Positions 38,066 to 45,428 of a stretch of 64,000 nt of DNA are shown here, in pieces. The first letter of the stretch is position 1. Each line of letters starts with the position of its first letter. A program made the translations under genes and the position numbers. The DNA lies in NCBI RefSeq assembly GCF_007992455.1, contig NZ_BKAH01000002.1, forward strand, positions 62,001 to 126,000. The letters run 5' to 3'. The notes below the pieces were generated by a model. That model was given only the letters and a program-made list of their open reading frames with translations, made no database searches and was not told the origin of the DNA. The DNA comes from Microbacterium saccharophilum (GTDB lineage: Bacteria > Actinomycetota > Actinomycetes > Actinomycetales > Microbacteriaceae).

Positions 38066-39064
38066 ATGCGATCACCGGCGGCGTACCTGCGCGGCGTGCG
38101 ACACCCCGAGGCCTATCACGGCGACGGCGTCACGCAGCGGTTCTTCGAGGGCTGGTACATCAAGCTCGTGAGCGCCGACCGTGCGCACCGCTGGGCGGTC
38201 ATCCCCGGCATCTTCCGGGGCACCGGCTCGGGCGGCGACTCCCGCGACGAGGCGTTCGTGCAGGTGCTGGACGGTGTCACCGGCCGCTCCTGGTACCACC
38301 GCTTCGACGTCGCCGACTTCGCGGCCTCCGACCGGCGGTTCGACGTCTCCGTCGGAGGGAACCGGTTCACGGCGGAGGGCGTCACGCTCGACCTGCCGCA
38401 GCTCTCCGGGCGGATCGAGGCGGCCACGGCGCTGGATCCCTGGCCGGTCACCATGCGCGAGCCCGGCATCATGGGCTGGTACGGCCTCGTGCCGCTCATG
38501 GAGTGCTTCCACGGCCTCATCTCGTTCGGGCACGATCTGGCCGGGACGCTGCAGGTCGAGGGCGCACCGGTGTCGTTCCACGGCGGACGCGGCTACAGCG
38601 AGAAGGACTGGGGGCGGGCGTTCCCCGCCGGCTACGTGTGGCTCGCGAGCAACCACATCGACGCGGATGCGGGCGCATCGCTGACCGCGTCGGTCGCGAT
38701 CATCCCGTGGCTGCGAGGGCGCTTCCGCGGGTCGATCGTGGGTTTCCGGCACGGCGGATCGCTCTACCGCTGGACGACGTACAACCGCTCCCGGACCACG
38801 CGGCTCGAGATCGACGATCATCGCATGCGCTGGACGGCCGAGGGGCCGGCCGGTCTGCTGGAACTGGATGCCGAGCGGGTGCGCGGAGGGCTGCTGCACG
38901 CACCCCTGCGGACGGCGATGCACCGGCGGGTCGAGGAGACCCTCGACGCGCGGGTCGCGGTGCGGCATACCGGCCCGGACGGGACAGTGCTGCTCGAGGG
39001 GACCGCGTCGTGCGCCGGGCTCGAAGTTTTCGGCGACCTCGCGGAGCTGCAGGCGCTGCGCTGA
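38066..39064 (+). CDS. Tocopherol cyclase-like family protein
   Basis: The 332-residue protein shows the family layout: an N-terminal YLRGVRHPEAYHG and FFEGWYIKLV, a middle MGWYGLVPLMECFHGLISF and the characteristic GRGYSEKDWGRAFPAGYVWLAS. Plant tocopherol cyclases close the chromanol ring of vitamin E; bacterial relatives have no proven role. There is no signal peptide or membrane span. The 3' part overlaps the convergent DUF998 gene by 365 bases. Confidence 0.85.
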   Translation: MRSPAAYLRGVRHPEAYHGDGVTQRFFEGWYIKLVSADRAHRWAVIPGIFRGTGSGGDSRDEAFVQVLDGVTGRSWYHRFDVADFAASDRRFDVSVGGNRFTAEGVTLDLPQLSGRIEAATALDPWPVTMREPGIMGWYGLVPLMECFHGLISFGHDLAGTLQVEGAPVSFHGGRGYSEKDWGRAFPAGYVWLASNHIDADAGASLTASVAIIPWLRGRFRGSIVGFRHGGSLYRWTTYNRSRTTRLEIDDHRMRWTAEGPAGLLELDAERVRGGLLHAPLRTAMHRRVEETLDARVAVRHTGPDGTVLLEGTASCAGLEVFGDLAELQALR

Positions 39065-39758
39065 CGGCGGTCGCCGCCGGGGCGGCGGACGCCTCGGGCG
39101 TGCGTGCGAGGCCGGACACTGCGCGTTCCAGGAGGTGGAGCCAGGTCAGGACCGCGCCGAACGCCATCGCCTCGTACAGGGCCAGGTTGATCACGCCGGA
39201 GATCATTCCGGCGATGCCCGCGACGAGGAGCACCGTCGCGACGGCGCCCACGCGGCGCACGTGCGGCGGGAGCTCCGGCAGGAACCGGCGGGTCACGAGC
39301 TGCAGGGCGCCGAAGGCGAGGATGACCCCGTTCGCGGCGCGCTCATGCAGGAACTCGTTCAGGGTGAGCGGGATGACGCCGATCAGCAGCAGGCAGATCC
39401 CGAGCGTCGCCACCAGGACGGGCGTGACGCGGACGGCGCGGGCGTCGCCGACGGCTCCACGGCCGGCGGCCCGGGTCAGACGCACGTGCGCAGAGACGCC
39501 GGTGGAGGCCGTCACCGCGCCGCAGGCGATGACGCCGGCGTTGAACGTGGCGCCCGACGCGTCGGCGAACATCCCGAGGCGGCTGAAGTGCAGGTGCCAC
39601 CACAGCGGGTCGGATGTCGTCAGGGCGGCCACCCCGGTCATGAGGCAGAGGACGGTGGCGGCGAGGAGGATCCCGGGGGCGCGCAGTCGCCTGCGCGCGC
39701 GGGAGGAGGAGGTCAGGTCGCTGTCGGCTGGAACGGCGGTCTGTGTACGGGTTGGCAT
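38700..39758 (-). CDS. DUF998 family membrane protein with an abnormal C-terminal extension
   Basis: From ATG 39758 the first 225 or so residues form a DUF998-type membrane protein with about six helices (ILLAATVLCLMTGVAALTTS, VTPVLVATLGICLLLIGVIP, AVATVLLVAGIAGMISGVIN). The frame does not stop near 39065 as expected. It runs a further 120 residues, rich in Arg, Pro and Ala, antisense to the tocopherol-cyclase-like gene, and ends at 38700. That tail looks like a shadow of the opposite strand, so a stop codon has probably been lost or shifted by an indel. Confidence 0.75.
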   Translation of the reverse strand: MPTRTQTAVPADSDLTSSSRARRRLRAPGILLAATVLCLMTGVAALTTSDPLWWHLHFSRLGMFADASGATFNAGVIACGAVTASTGVSAHVRLTRAAGRGAVGDARAVRVTPVLVATLGICLLLIGVIPLTLNEFLHERAANGVILAFGALQLVTRRFLPELPPHVRRVGAVATVLLVAGIAGMISGVINLALYEAMAFGAVLTWLHLLERAVSGLARTPEASAAPAATAVSAAPAAPRGRRKLRARRTTRSPRAALSRPGRYAAPRPARRGSPRPAGASPSAGVRAAALRAPARHPVPADRPAPRPSSACDDRRSRAAWSGSGCTSSSGRAIRRAGNPRSTRGSALAATG

Positions 39759-39898
39759 CGGGTCCCCATCATCTGAAATCCCCCATCCGCTGCCCCATGC
39801 AGCGGATGCGTCACCCCAGTGCGATTTCTTGTGTTGTCGCGTCGTCCCAGATCGCCGCGTCGTGCTGCACACATCTTATGAAAATTCGTGGCCGCCGA

Positions 39899-40165
39899 TC
39901 TTGTCCCCCATATGGTGGACAAGCTAGAGTGGCGCCCGGGACCAAGAGTGAGCATCCGGGGGGAGCTCCTCAGGACGTCCCATTGGGGGGATCAGGGAAG
40001 ACAGGCGACGTCCGGACGTCGCCTCCCTGTGTTGCGGCGAAGGGTTCCCCTCAGGAGCACGCGTGGAGAACTCGGCTCTTGAGGGGAACCCGGATCCAGA
40101 ACGCTCGCCGTGGACCATGCTGGGGGGTAAGGCCGCATCCCGATGCTGGGGACATCGGGAGCGCG
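39899..40165 (+). ncRNA. Candidate structured non-coding RNA, copy B
   Basis: The 540-base gap between the DUF998 and SDR genes holds no credible protein gene. A promoter-like TTGTCC, an 18-base spacer and TAGAGT lie at about 39899-39928. Downstream are GGCGACGTCC/GGACGTCGCC (40004-40023), a 12-base stem GGGTTCCCCTCA (40042-40053) with TGAGGGGAACCC (40080-40091), and CCCGATG (40139-40145) with CATCGGG (40153-40159). Blocks shared with copy A at 8.3-8.5 kb occur in the same order. It is either a dispersed RNA gene or a small structured element. Boundaries are approximate. Confidence 0.45.
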
Positions 40166-40298
40166 AGGCGCTCGCAGATCCATCTCGAACTTAGCGCGGG
40201 AACAGGCGCCATTACCAGCTTTTTCCGGTACTCGCGCGACCCCGACCGGGTCGGCGCCCGGTTCCGCGCCGCGTGGGACGCGGTGGCAGGATGGCGGG

Positions 40299-40988
40299 AT
40301 GACCCAGATCCACGTCCTCACCGGGGCCGGCTCCGGCATCGGCCTCGCCGTCGCACGGCGCCTCCTCGACCGGGGTGACCGGCTCATCGTCGTCGCCCGC
40401 GACCGCCGGCGCGCGAGCGAGGTGGAGGCCGAGCTGCCCGGCAGCCGCGCCGTCGTGGCCGATCTTTCGCGGCCGGAGCAGATCGCGGCGGCCGTGGCCG
40501 ACCTGCCGGGCCACGTCGATTCCGTCATCCATGCCGCCGGCATCGTCGACCTCGGCGAGGTCGCCGACGCCCCCCTGCTCTCGTGGACCGACCAGCTCAC
40601 CGTGAACCTCGTCGCGCCGGCCGAACTCACCCGCGTCCTGCTGCCGAGCATCCGCGCGGCGCGTGGCCAGGTGCTCTTCATCAACTCCGGCGCCGGCCTG
40701 ACGGCGCACCCGGGCTGGGGCGCCTACGCCGCCTCGAAGCACGGGCTGAAAGCGCTCGCCGATGCGCTGCGCGGTGAGGAGGCGCCGCACGGCGTGCGGG
40801 TCACGACCGTCTACCCGGGCCGCACGGCCACGCCCATGCAGGCGCGGGTGCATGAGCAGGAGGGGCGCGACTACGACCCCGGCGCGTTCATCGACCCGGA
40901 GTCGGTGGCCGACGCGGTGATGACCGCGCTGACCCTCCCTCGCGACGCGGTGATCAGCGACCTGACGGTGCGCCCGGGTCCACGCTGA
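40299..40988 (+). CDS. Short-chain dehydrogenase/reductase
   Basis: The 229-residue protein is a classical SDR: TGAGSGIGLAVARRLL at the cofactor site, VIHAAGIVD, the catalytic Ser in FINSGAGL and YAASKHGLKA with the Tyr-Lys pair. The substrate is unknown. ATG 40299 is chosen because the frame upstream is unconserved; CAGGAT ends six bases before it. Its last 35 bases overlap the end of the convergent ROK gene. Confidence 0.9.
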   Translation: MTQIHVLTGAGSGIGLAVARRLLDRGDRLIVVARDRRRASEVEAELPGSRAVVADLSRPEQIAAAVADLPGHVDSVIHAAGIVDLGEVADAPLLSWTDQLTVNLVAPAELTRVLLPSIRAARGQVLFINSGAGLTAHPGWGAYAASKHGLKALADALRGEEAPHGVRVTTVYPGRTATPMQARVHEQEGRDYDPGAFIDPESVADAVMTALTLPRDAVISDLTVRPGPR

Positions 40989-42150
40989 CCCCGGTCGGGT
41001 CGCTCAGCAGCTCCGCGAAGGCGGCCTCGGCGGCGCCGATGAGCAGGCGGTGCTCGGCGAGCCCGGCCGCGCGGATGTCGAGGTCCTCGGCGCACGCCGG
41101 CATCGACTGCGCCCGCACGGCTTCGACGAGACCGGGCATGTCGAGGTCGGCGAGGATCGCGAGGAAGCCGCCCAGCACGACGATCGACGGATTGAGGACG
41201 TTGACGGCGTTCGCGAGGGCCGTCGCCAGGATGCGGCGCTCCCGCTCGATCTCCGCCGTCGCATCGGGGGCCGTGGCGGCCGCGAGAGCCGCTCCGAGCT
41301 CACGGTCGTCCGCGCGGCTCAGTCCGATGGCCGCGAGGAGCCGCGCGCGGCGCACTTCGTCCTCGAGCACCCCGCCCTGCGCGCGCCGGTCGGCCAGGGT
41401 CGCGATGCCGGGGCGGTTCTGCCCGAATTCCCCGGCGTAGCCGCCGACGCCGCCCACCGGCATCCCCTGGACGATCAGCCCGCCGCCGATGCCGCTCGCG
41501 CCGCCGTTGAGGTAGACGACATCGTCGTGCTCCTTCGCCGCTCCGAACAGATGCTCGGCGATCGCGCCGAGCGAGGCGTCGTTTCCGACCGTGACGAGGA
41601 GCCCGGTCGCCTCCGCGACGAGATCGCGGACCGGCGCGTCGGTCCAGTGCAGGTGCGGCGCGTTGCGGACGAGTCCGTCCGCCGCGCGCACCAGGCCGGG
41701 GACCGCGAGGCCCACCCCGACGATCCGTGCTCCGTCGAGGTCGGTGCGCCGCCAGTGCTCCACCTGCTCGGCGACGAGCCGGGCCGTGTCGGTGGGGGAG
41801 AGCAGTTCGTCGCGCGGGATCCGCTCGACGGCGCGGATGCCCTGATCCAGGCCGACCGCGGCGATCTCGAGCGCGTCGACCTCCGGGTTGACGGCGATCG
41901 CGACGACCTGCGGGTCAACGGCGACGACCGGCGAGGGCCGCCCCACCCGGTTCGACGGATCCGGCGAGCGCTCGTGCACGCAGCCGACGCGGACGAGCTC
42001 GCCGACCAGGTCGGCGATGGTCGAGCGGTTGAGGCCGGTCTCCTCCGTCAGCGCCGCCCGCGACTGCGGCCCGCGCAGATGGACGATCCGGAGCAGATGC
42101 GCCAGATTGGCGCGACGAACGGACTCGATGGTCCGTCCGCTCTGGCTCAC
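40954..42150 (-). CDS. xylR: ROK-family transcriptional repressor (XylR type) lacking the usual zinc motif
   Basis: The 398-residue protein has an N-terminal winged helix (ANLAHLLRIVHLRGPQSRAALTEETGLNRSTIADLV, about residues 14-50) and a ROK domain with VGVGLAVPGLV and NGGASGIGGGLIVQG. At the place where ROK proteins carry GHxxx...CxCGxxGC, this one reads GEFGQNRPGIATLADRRAQGG: the His and cysteines are gone. It is divergent from the sugar importer and near xylA, so XylR is the likely role. The sensed sugar may be xylose. Confidence 0.85.
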   Translation of the reverse strand: MSQSGRTIESVRRANLAHLLRIVHLRGPQSRAALTEETGLNRSTIADLVGELVRVGCVHERSPDPSNRVGRPSPVVAVDPQVVAIAVNPEVDALEIAAVGLDQGIRAVERIPRDELLSPTDTARLVAEQVEHWRRTDLDGARIVGVGLAVPGLVRAADGLVRNAPHLHWTDAPVRDLVAEATGLLVTVGNDASLGAIAEHLFGAAKEHDDVVYLNGGASGIGGGLIVQGMPVGGVGGYAGEFGQNRPGIATLADRRAQGGVLEDEVRRARLLAAIGLSRADDRELGAALAAATAPDATAEIERERRILATALANAVNVLNPSIVVLGGFLAILADLDMPGLVEAVRAQSMPACAEDLDIRAAGLAEHRLLIGAAEAAFAELLSDPTGVSVDPGAPSGR

Positions 42151-42177
42151 GTGCCCACTGTAGCGAACTCCCGGTAT

Positions 42178-42259
42178 TTGTTGCTCTTGACCTCAAAACC
42201 TCTGACTCCTATATTGAAGGCGTCCAGATCACTTTTCGACGTAGCAGTCGAAAGTTTCG
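42178..42259 (+). promoter_or_regulatory. Promoter and two operator types of the xylo-oligosaccharide operon
   Basis: TTGACC (42187-42192) and TATATT (42210-42215) with a 17-base spacer form a near-ideal promoter. TTGTTGC (42178-42184) overlaps its upstream edge and recurs as GCAACAA at the xylA promoter, fitting a ROK/XylR half-site. CGAAAGTTTCG (42249-42259), a perfect 11-base LacI-type palindrome, lies between the promoter and ATG 42272 and recurs with one change upstream of the lacI gene. Confidence 0.7.
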
Positions 42260-42271
42260 AAAGGTTCGAAG

Positions 42272-43564
42272 ATGAACAGACGCAGCATGACGAGGCTGTC
42301 CGCGGGCGTCGCGGCCGGCGGTCTCGCGATCGCCGCCCTCACCGGGTGTACCGGCAGCACCGACACCGGCGACGACGCCGGCGTCACCATCACGTGGTGG
42401 CACAACGCCACCTCCGACCCCCTCCAGGGCCTCTGGGCGGACGTCGCCGCCGAGTTCGAAGAGGCCAACCCCGGCGTCACGGTGGAGGTCACCGGCTACC
42501 AGAACGAGGAACTCCAGCGCACGCTCATCCCGAACGCGCTGCAGAGCGGCGACGCCCCCGACGTGTTCATGGTCTGGCCGGGCGGCGAAGTGCGCTCGCA
42601 GGCCGAGGCCGGACACCTCATGGACCTCACCGAGGTCGCCGCCGCCGAGATCGCGGCCCTCGGCGCCACCGTCAAGCCGTGGGAGGTCGACGGCAAGCAG
42701 TACGCACTGCCGTTCACGTTCGGCGTCGAGGGCTTCTGGTACAACACCGACCTCTTCGAGCAGGCCGGCATCTCCGACCTGCCCGAGACGCTGCCCGAGC
42801 TCGAGGACGCGAACAGCAAGCTCAAGGAGGCCGGCGTGGCGCCCATCGCCGTCGGCGCCGGCGACCTCTGGCCGGCGGGCCACTGGTGGTACCAGTTCGC
42901 GCTCGCCGCGTGCTCGACCGAGACGCTCGAGACCGCCATCCCGGCCCTCGACTTCAGCGACCCGTGCTGGCTCGAGGCCGGTGAGCTCCTCCAGGACTTC
43001 GTGGCCACCGAGCCGTTCCAGTCCGGCTTCCTCGCCGCCTCGGGGCAGCAGGGCGCCGACAGCTCCGCGGGCCTCATCGCCAACGGCAACGCCGCGATGG
43101 AGCTCATGGGCCACTGGAACTCCGGCACCATCGGCTCCCTCACCGCGGACGGCGAGGTGCCCGGGTTCCTCGGCTGGTTCCCCTTCCCGAGCGTCCCCGG
43201 CGCCGCCGGCGACCCCACCATCACGATGGGCGGCGGTGACGGCTGGGGTGTCCACAAGGACGCACCGGAGGAAGCCGTCGACCTGCTGAAGTACATCATG
43301 AGCGCCGACGTCCAGAAGCGCTTCGCGGAGACCGGTGCGGGCATCCCGACGCACCCGGAAGCCGCGGACAGCGTCACCGACCCGAACCTCAAGACGATCG
43401 CCACCGCCCTCGCCGAGTCGTCCTACGTGCAGCTCTGGCTGGACAGCGCCCTCGGCCCCACATTCGGACAGCCCCTCAACCAGGCTGTCGTGAACCTCAT
43501 GGGCGGCTCGGGCACCCCCGAGGACATCGTCAAGACGCTGGAGGACACGGCGGCCGCGCTGTAA
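42272..43564 (+). CDS. ABC sugar-binding lipoprotein (family 1, xylo-oligosaccharide type)
   Basis: The 430-residue protein has a lipoprotein signal peptide ending in LTGC near residues 23-26. The mature protein matches family 1 sugar-binding proteins (VTITWWHNATSDPLQGLW, DVFMVWPGGEVRSQAEAG, FTFGVEGFWYNTDLFEQAG). It heads the operon of two permeases and a GH3 enzyme, and the adjacent xylA and xylB support xylose oligomers as ligand. The Streptomyces BxlE system is the closest known analogue. Confidence 0.92.
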   Translation: MNRRSMTRLSAGVAAGGLAIAALTGCTGSTDTGDDAGVTITWWHNATSDPLQGLWADVAAEFEEANPGVTVEVTGYQNEELQRTLIPNALQSGDAPDVFMVWPGGEVRSQAEAGHLMDLTEVAAAEIAALGATVKPWEVDGKQYALPFTFGVEGFWYNTDLFEQAGISDLPETLPELEDANSKLKEAGVAPIAVGAGDLWPAGHWWYQFALAACSTETLETAIPALDFSDPCWLEAGELLQDFVATEPFQSGFLAASGQQGADSSAGLIANGNAAMELMGHWNSGTIGSLTADGEVPGFLGWFPFPSVPGAAGDPTITMGGGDGWGVHKDAPEEAVDLLKYIMSADVQKRFAETGAGIPTHPEAADSVTDPNLKTIATALAESSYVQLWLDSALGPTFGQPLNQAVVNLMGGSGTPEDIVKTLEDTAAAL

Positions 43565-43569
43565 CCGAC

Positions 43570-44535
43570 ATGACCACCAGCATGATCGAGACGGGGCCCG
43601 CGCTCGCCGCGGGCCCCGTCCCCACCCCCCGTCCCCGCCGAGGCACCGACGGCCGGAAGTGGCTCGAGATCGGCCTGTTCGCCGGCCCCGCGCTGATCGT
43701 CTTCCTGACCTTCGTGATCCTGCCCGTCGTCCTCGCGGCGGTGTACAGCTTCTTCAACTGGAACGGCCTGACCCCGCTCGAGCGGTTCGTCGGCTTCGAC
43801 AACTACATCCGAGCGCTCACGGATCCGCTCTTCCTCAAGGGCATCGGCAACAACGCCGTCATCCTCGTCGCCTCGGTCCTCATCCAGGGCCCCCTCGCGA
43901 TCGCGATCGCCCTCCTGCTGAACCGGCGCCTGCGCGGGCGCACTCTCATCCGCGCCCTCATCTTCATCCCGTACGTCCTCGCCGAGGTCGTCGCGGGTCT
44001 GTCCTGGAAGCTTCTGCTCTCCCCGCGCGGCGGCGTGAACGCGGTGCTCGAGTCGATCGGCCTGGGCGACCTCGCCCGGCCGTGGCTCGCCGAGCCGGCC
44101 ATCGCCCTGTGGGTCATGTTCGGCATCCTCACCTGGAAGTACCTCGGCTTCGCGATCCTCCTCATGCTCGCGGGACTGCAGGGAGTGCCGGAGGAGCTCA
44201 CCGAGGCGGCCCAGCTCGACGGCGCCAACTGGTGGCGCATCCAGTGGCACATCACGCTGCCGCTCATCGCGCCCACCATCCGCATCTGGATCTTCCTGTC
44301 GATGATCGGCTCACTGCAGCTGTTCGACATGGTGTGGGTCACGACCCGTGGCGGCCCCGTCGGCGCGACGAACACGATGGCCGTGTACATGATCCAGTAC
44401 GGGCAGACCCAGCCCGGCTTCGGCAGCGCCGTCGCCGTCATCCTCTTCATCATCTCGCTGGCCGTCGCGCTCGTGTACCAGCGCTTCGCCCTCCGCCGCG
44501 ATCTCGCCGGCGCCACCACGACAGGAGTCCGCTGA
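43570..44535 (+). CDS. ABC sugar permease, MalF-like
   Basis: The 321-residue membrane protein has a short cytoplasmic Pro/Arg N-terminus and about six helices. The EAA motif is ELTEAAQLDGANWWRIQWHITLPLIAP near residue 215. It begins six bases after the binding-protein stop and its stop overlaps the next start as TGATG. It is one half of the importer channel. Confidence 0.93.
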   Translation: MTTSMIETGPALAAGPVPTPRPRRGTDGRKWLEIGLFAGPALIVFLTFVILPVVLAAVYSFFNWNGLTPLERFVGFDNYIRALTDPLFLKGIGNNAVILVASVLIQGPLAIAIALLLNRRLRGRTLIRALIFIPYVLAEVVAGLSWKLLLSPRGGVNAVLESIGLGDLARPWLAEPAIALWVMFGILTWKYLGFAILLMLAGLQGVPEELTEAAQLDGANWWRIQWHITLPLIAPTIRIWIFLSMIGSLQLFDMVWVTTRGGPVGATNTMAVYMIQYGQTQPGFGSAVAVILFIISLAVALVYQRFALRRDLAGATTTGVR

Positions 44536-45428
44536 TGGCCGCCGTCGCCGTGACCGCCCCGACCGAGCCGCGTCGCCGGGACCGCCCCGCCGGCTCCGGT
44601 TTCGACTGGGGCCAGCCCTTCGTCTACCTCGTCGCGCTGATCGCCGTCCTCATCTCGGTCGTGCCCGTCGCGTACGTCTGGATCGGGGGATTCCGCAGGA
44701 CCGCCGACATCAACGCGAACCCGGCGGGCTGGCCCGACCCGTGGACGCTCGACAGCTACCTCCGGGTGCTCGGCTCGAGCCGCTTCTGGGGGTCGGTGTT
44801 CTCCTCGTCCGTCGTCGGCATCGGCACGACCGCCGGGGTCGTGCTGCTCGGCGTCATGGCGGCGTTCGTGATCGCGCGGTACGACTTCCGCGGCCGCGGC
44901 GCCCTGTACTCGCTCTTCGCGGCGGGACTCATGTTCCCGCTGACCGTCGCCGCGCTGCCGCTCACGATCCTGCTGCGCGACATCGGGCTGCAGGGCAGCT
45001 TCCTCGGGGTCATCATCCCGCAGGTCGCGTTCGCACTGCCGACGACCGTCATCATCCTCGTGCCGTTCCTGCGGGCCATCCCGGCGGAGCTCGAGGAGGC
45101 CGCGGCGATCGACGGGACCAGCCGCATCGGCTTCTTCTGGCGGATCATGCTGCCGCTGTCCGTTCCCGGCCTCGTCACCGTCGGCGTGCTCGCGTTCGTC
45201 GGCAGCTGGAACGCGTACCTCCTGCCCCTCCTCGTGATGGCGGCGGGCGGCATGCCGCAGGACCTGTGGACCCTGCCGCTGGGCGTCCAGCAGTTCTCCA
45301 CGCAGTACTCCGCCGACACCGGCGCCGTGCTCGCGTACACGTCGCTCGCCATGCTGCCCGCCCTGGCGTTCTTCCTGTTCGCCGAGAAGCGGATCGTCGG
45401 CGGTCTCACCGGGGCGGTGAAGGGATGA
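44535..45428 (+). CDS. ABC sugar permease, MalG-like
   Basis: This 297-residue membrane protein has six helices and the EAA motif ELEEAAAIDGTSRIGFFWRIMLPLSVPG near residue 185. Its ATG 44535 overlaps the MalF-like stop, and its stop overlaps the GH3 start by four bases. No ATPase gene is present in the cluster; a shared MsiK-type ATPase elsewhere in the genome is expected, as in other actinobacterial sugar importers. Confidence 0.93.
   Translation: MAAVAVTAPTEPRRRDRPAGSGFDWGQPFVYLVALIAVLISVVPVAYVWIGGFRRTADINANPAGWPDPWTLDSYLRVLGSSRFWGSVFSSSVVGIGTTAGVVLLGVMAAFVIARYDFRGRGALYSLFAAGLMFPLTVAALPLTILLRDIGLQGSFLGVIIPQVAFALPTTVIILVPFLRAIPAELEEAAAIDGTSRIGFFWRIMLPLSVPGLVTVGVLAFVGSWNAYLLPLLVMAAGGMPQDLWTLPLGVQQFSTQYSADTGAVLAYTSLAMLPALAFFLFAEKRIVGGLTGAVKG

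Noticed and set aside
44741..45424. Extended N-terminus of the GH3 protein (1000-residue frame)
   Set aside because: This stretch is the permease gene read in another frame; ATG 45425 overlaps the permease stop and fits the family start.
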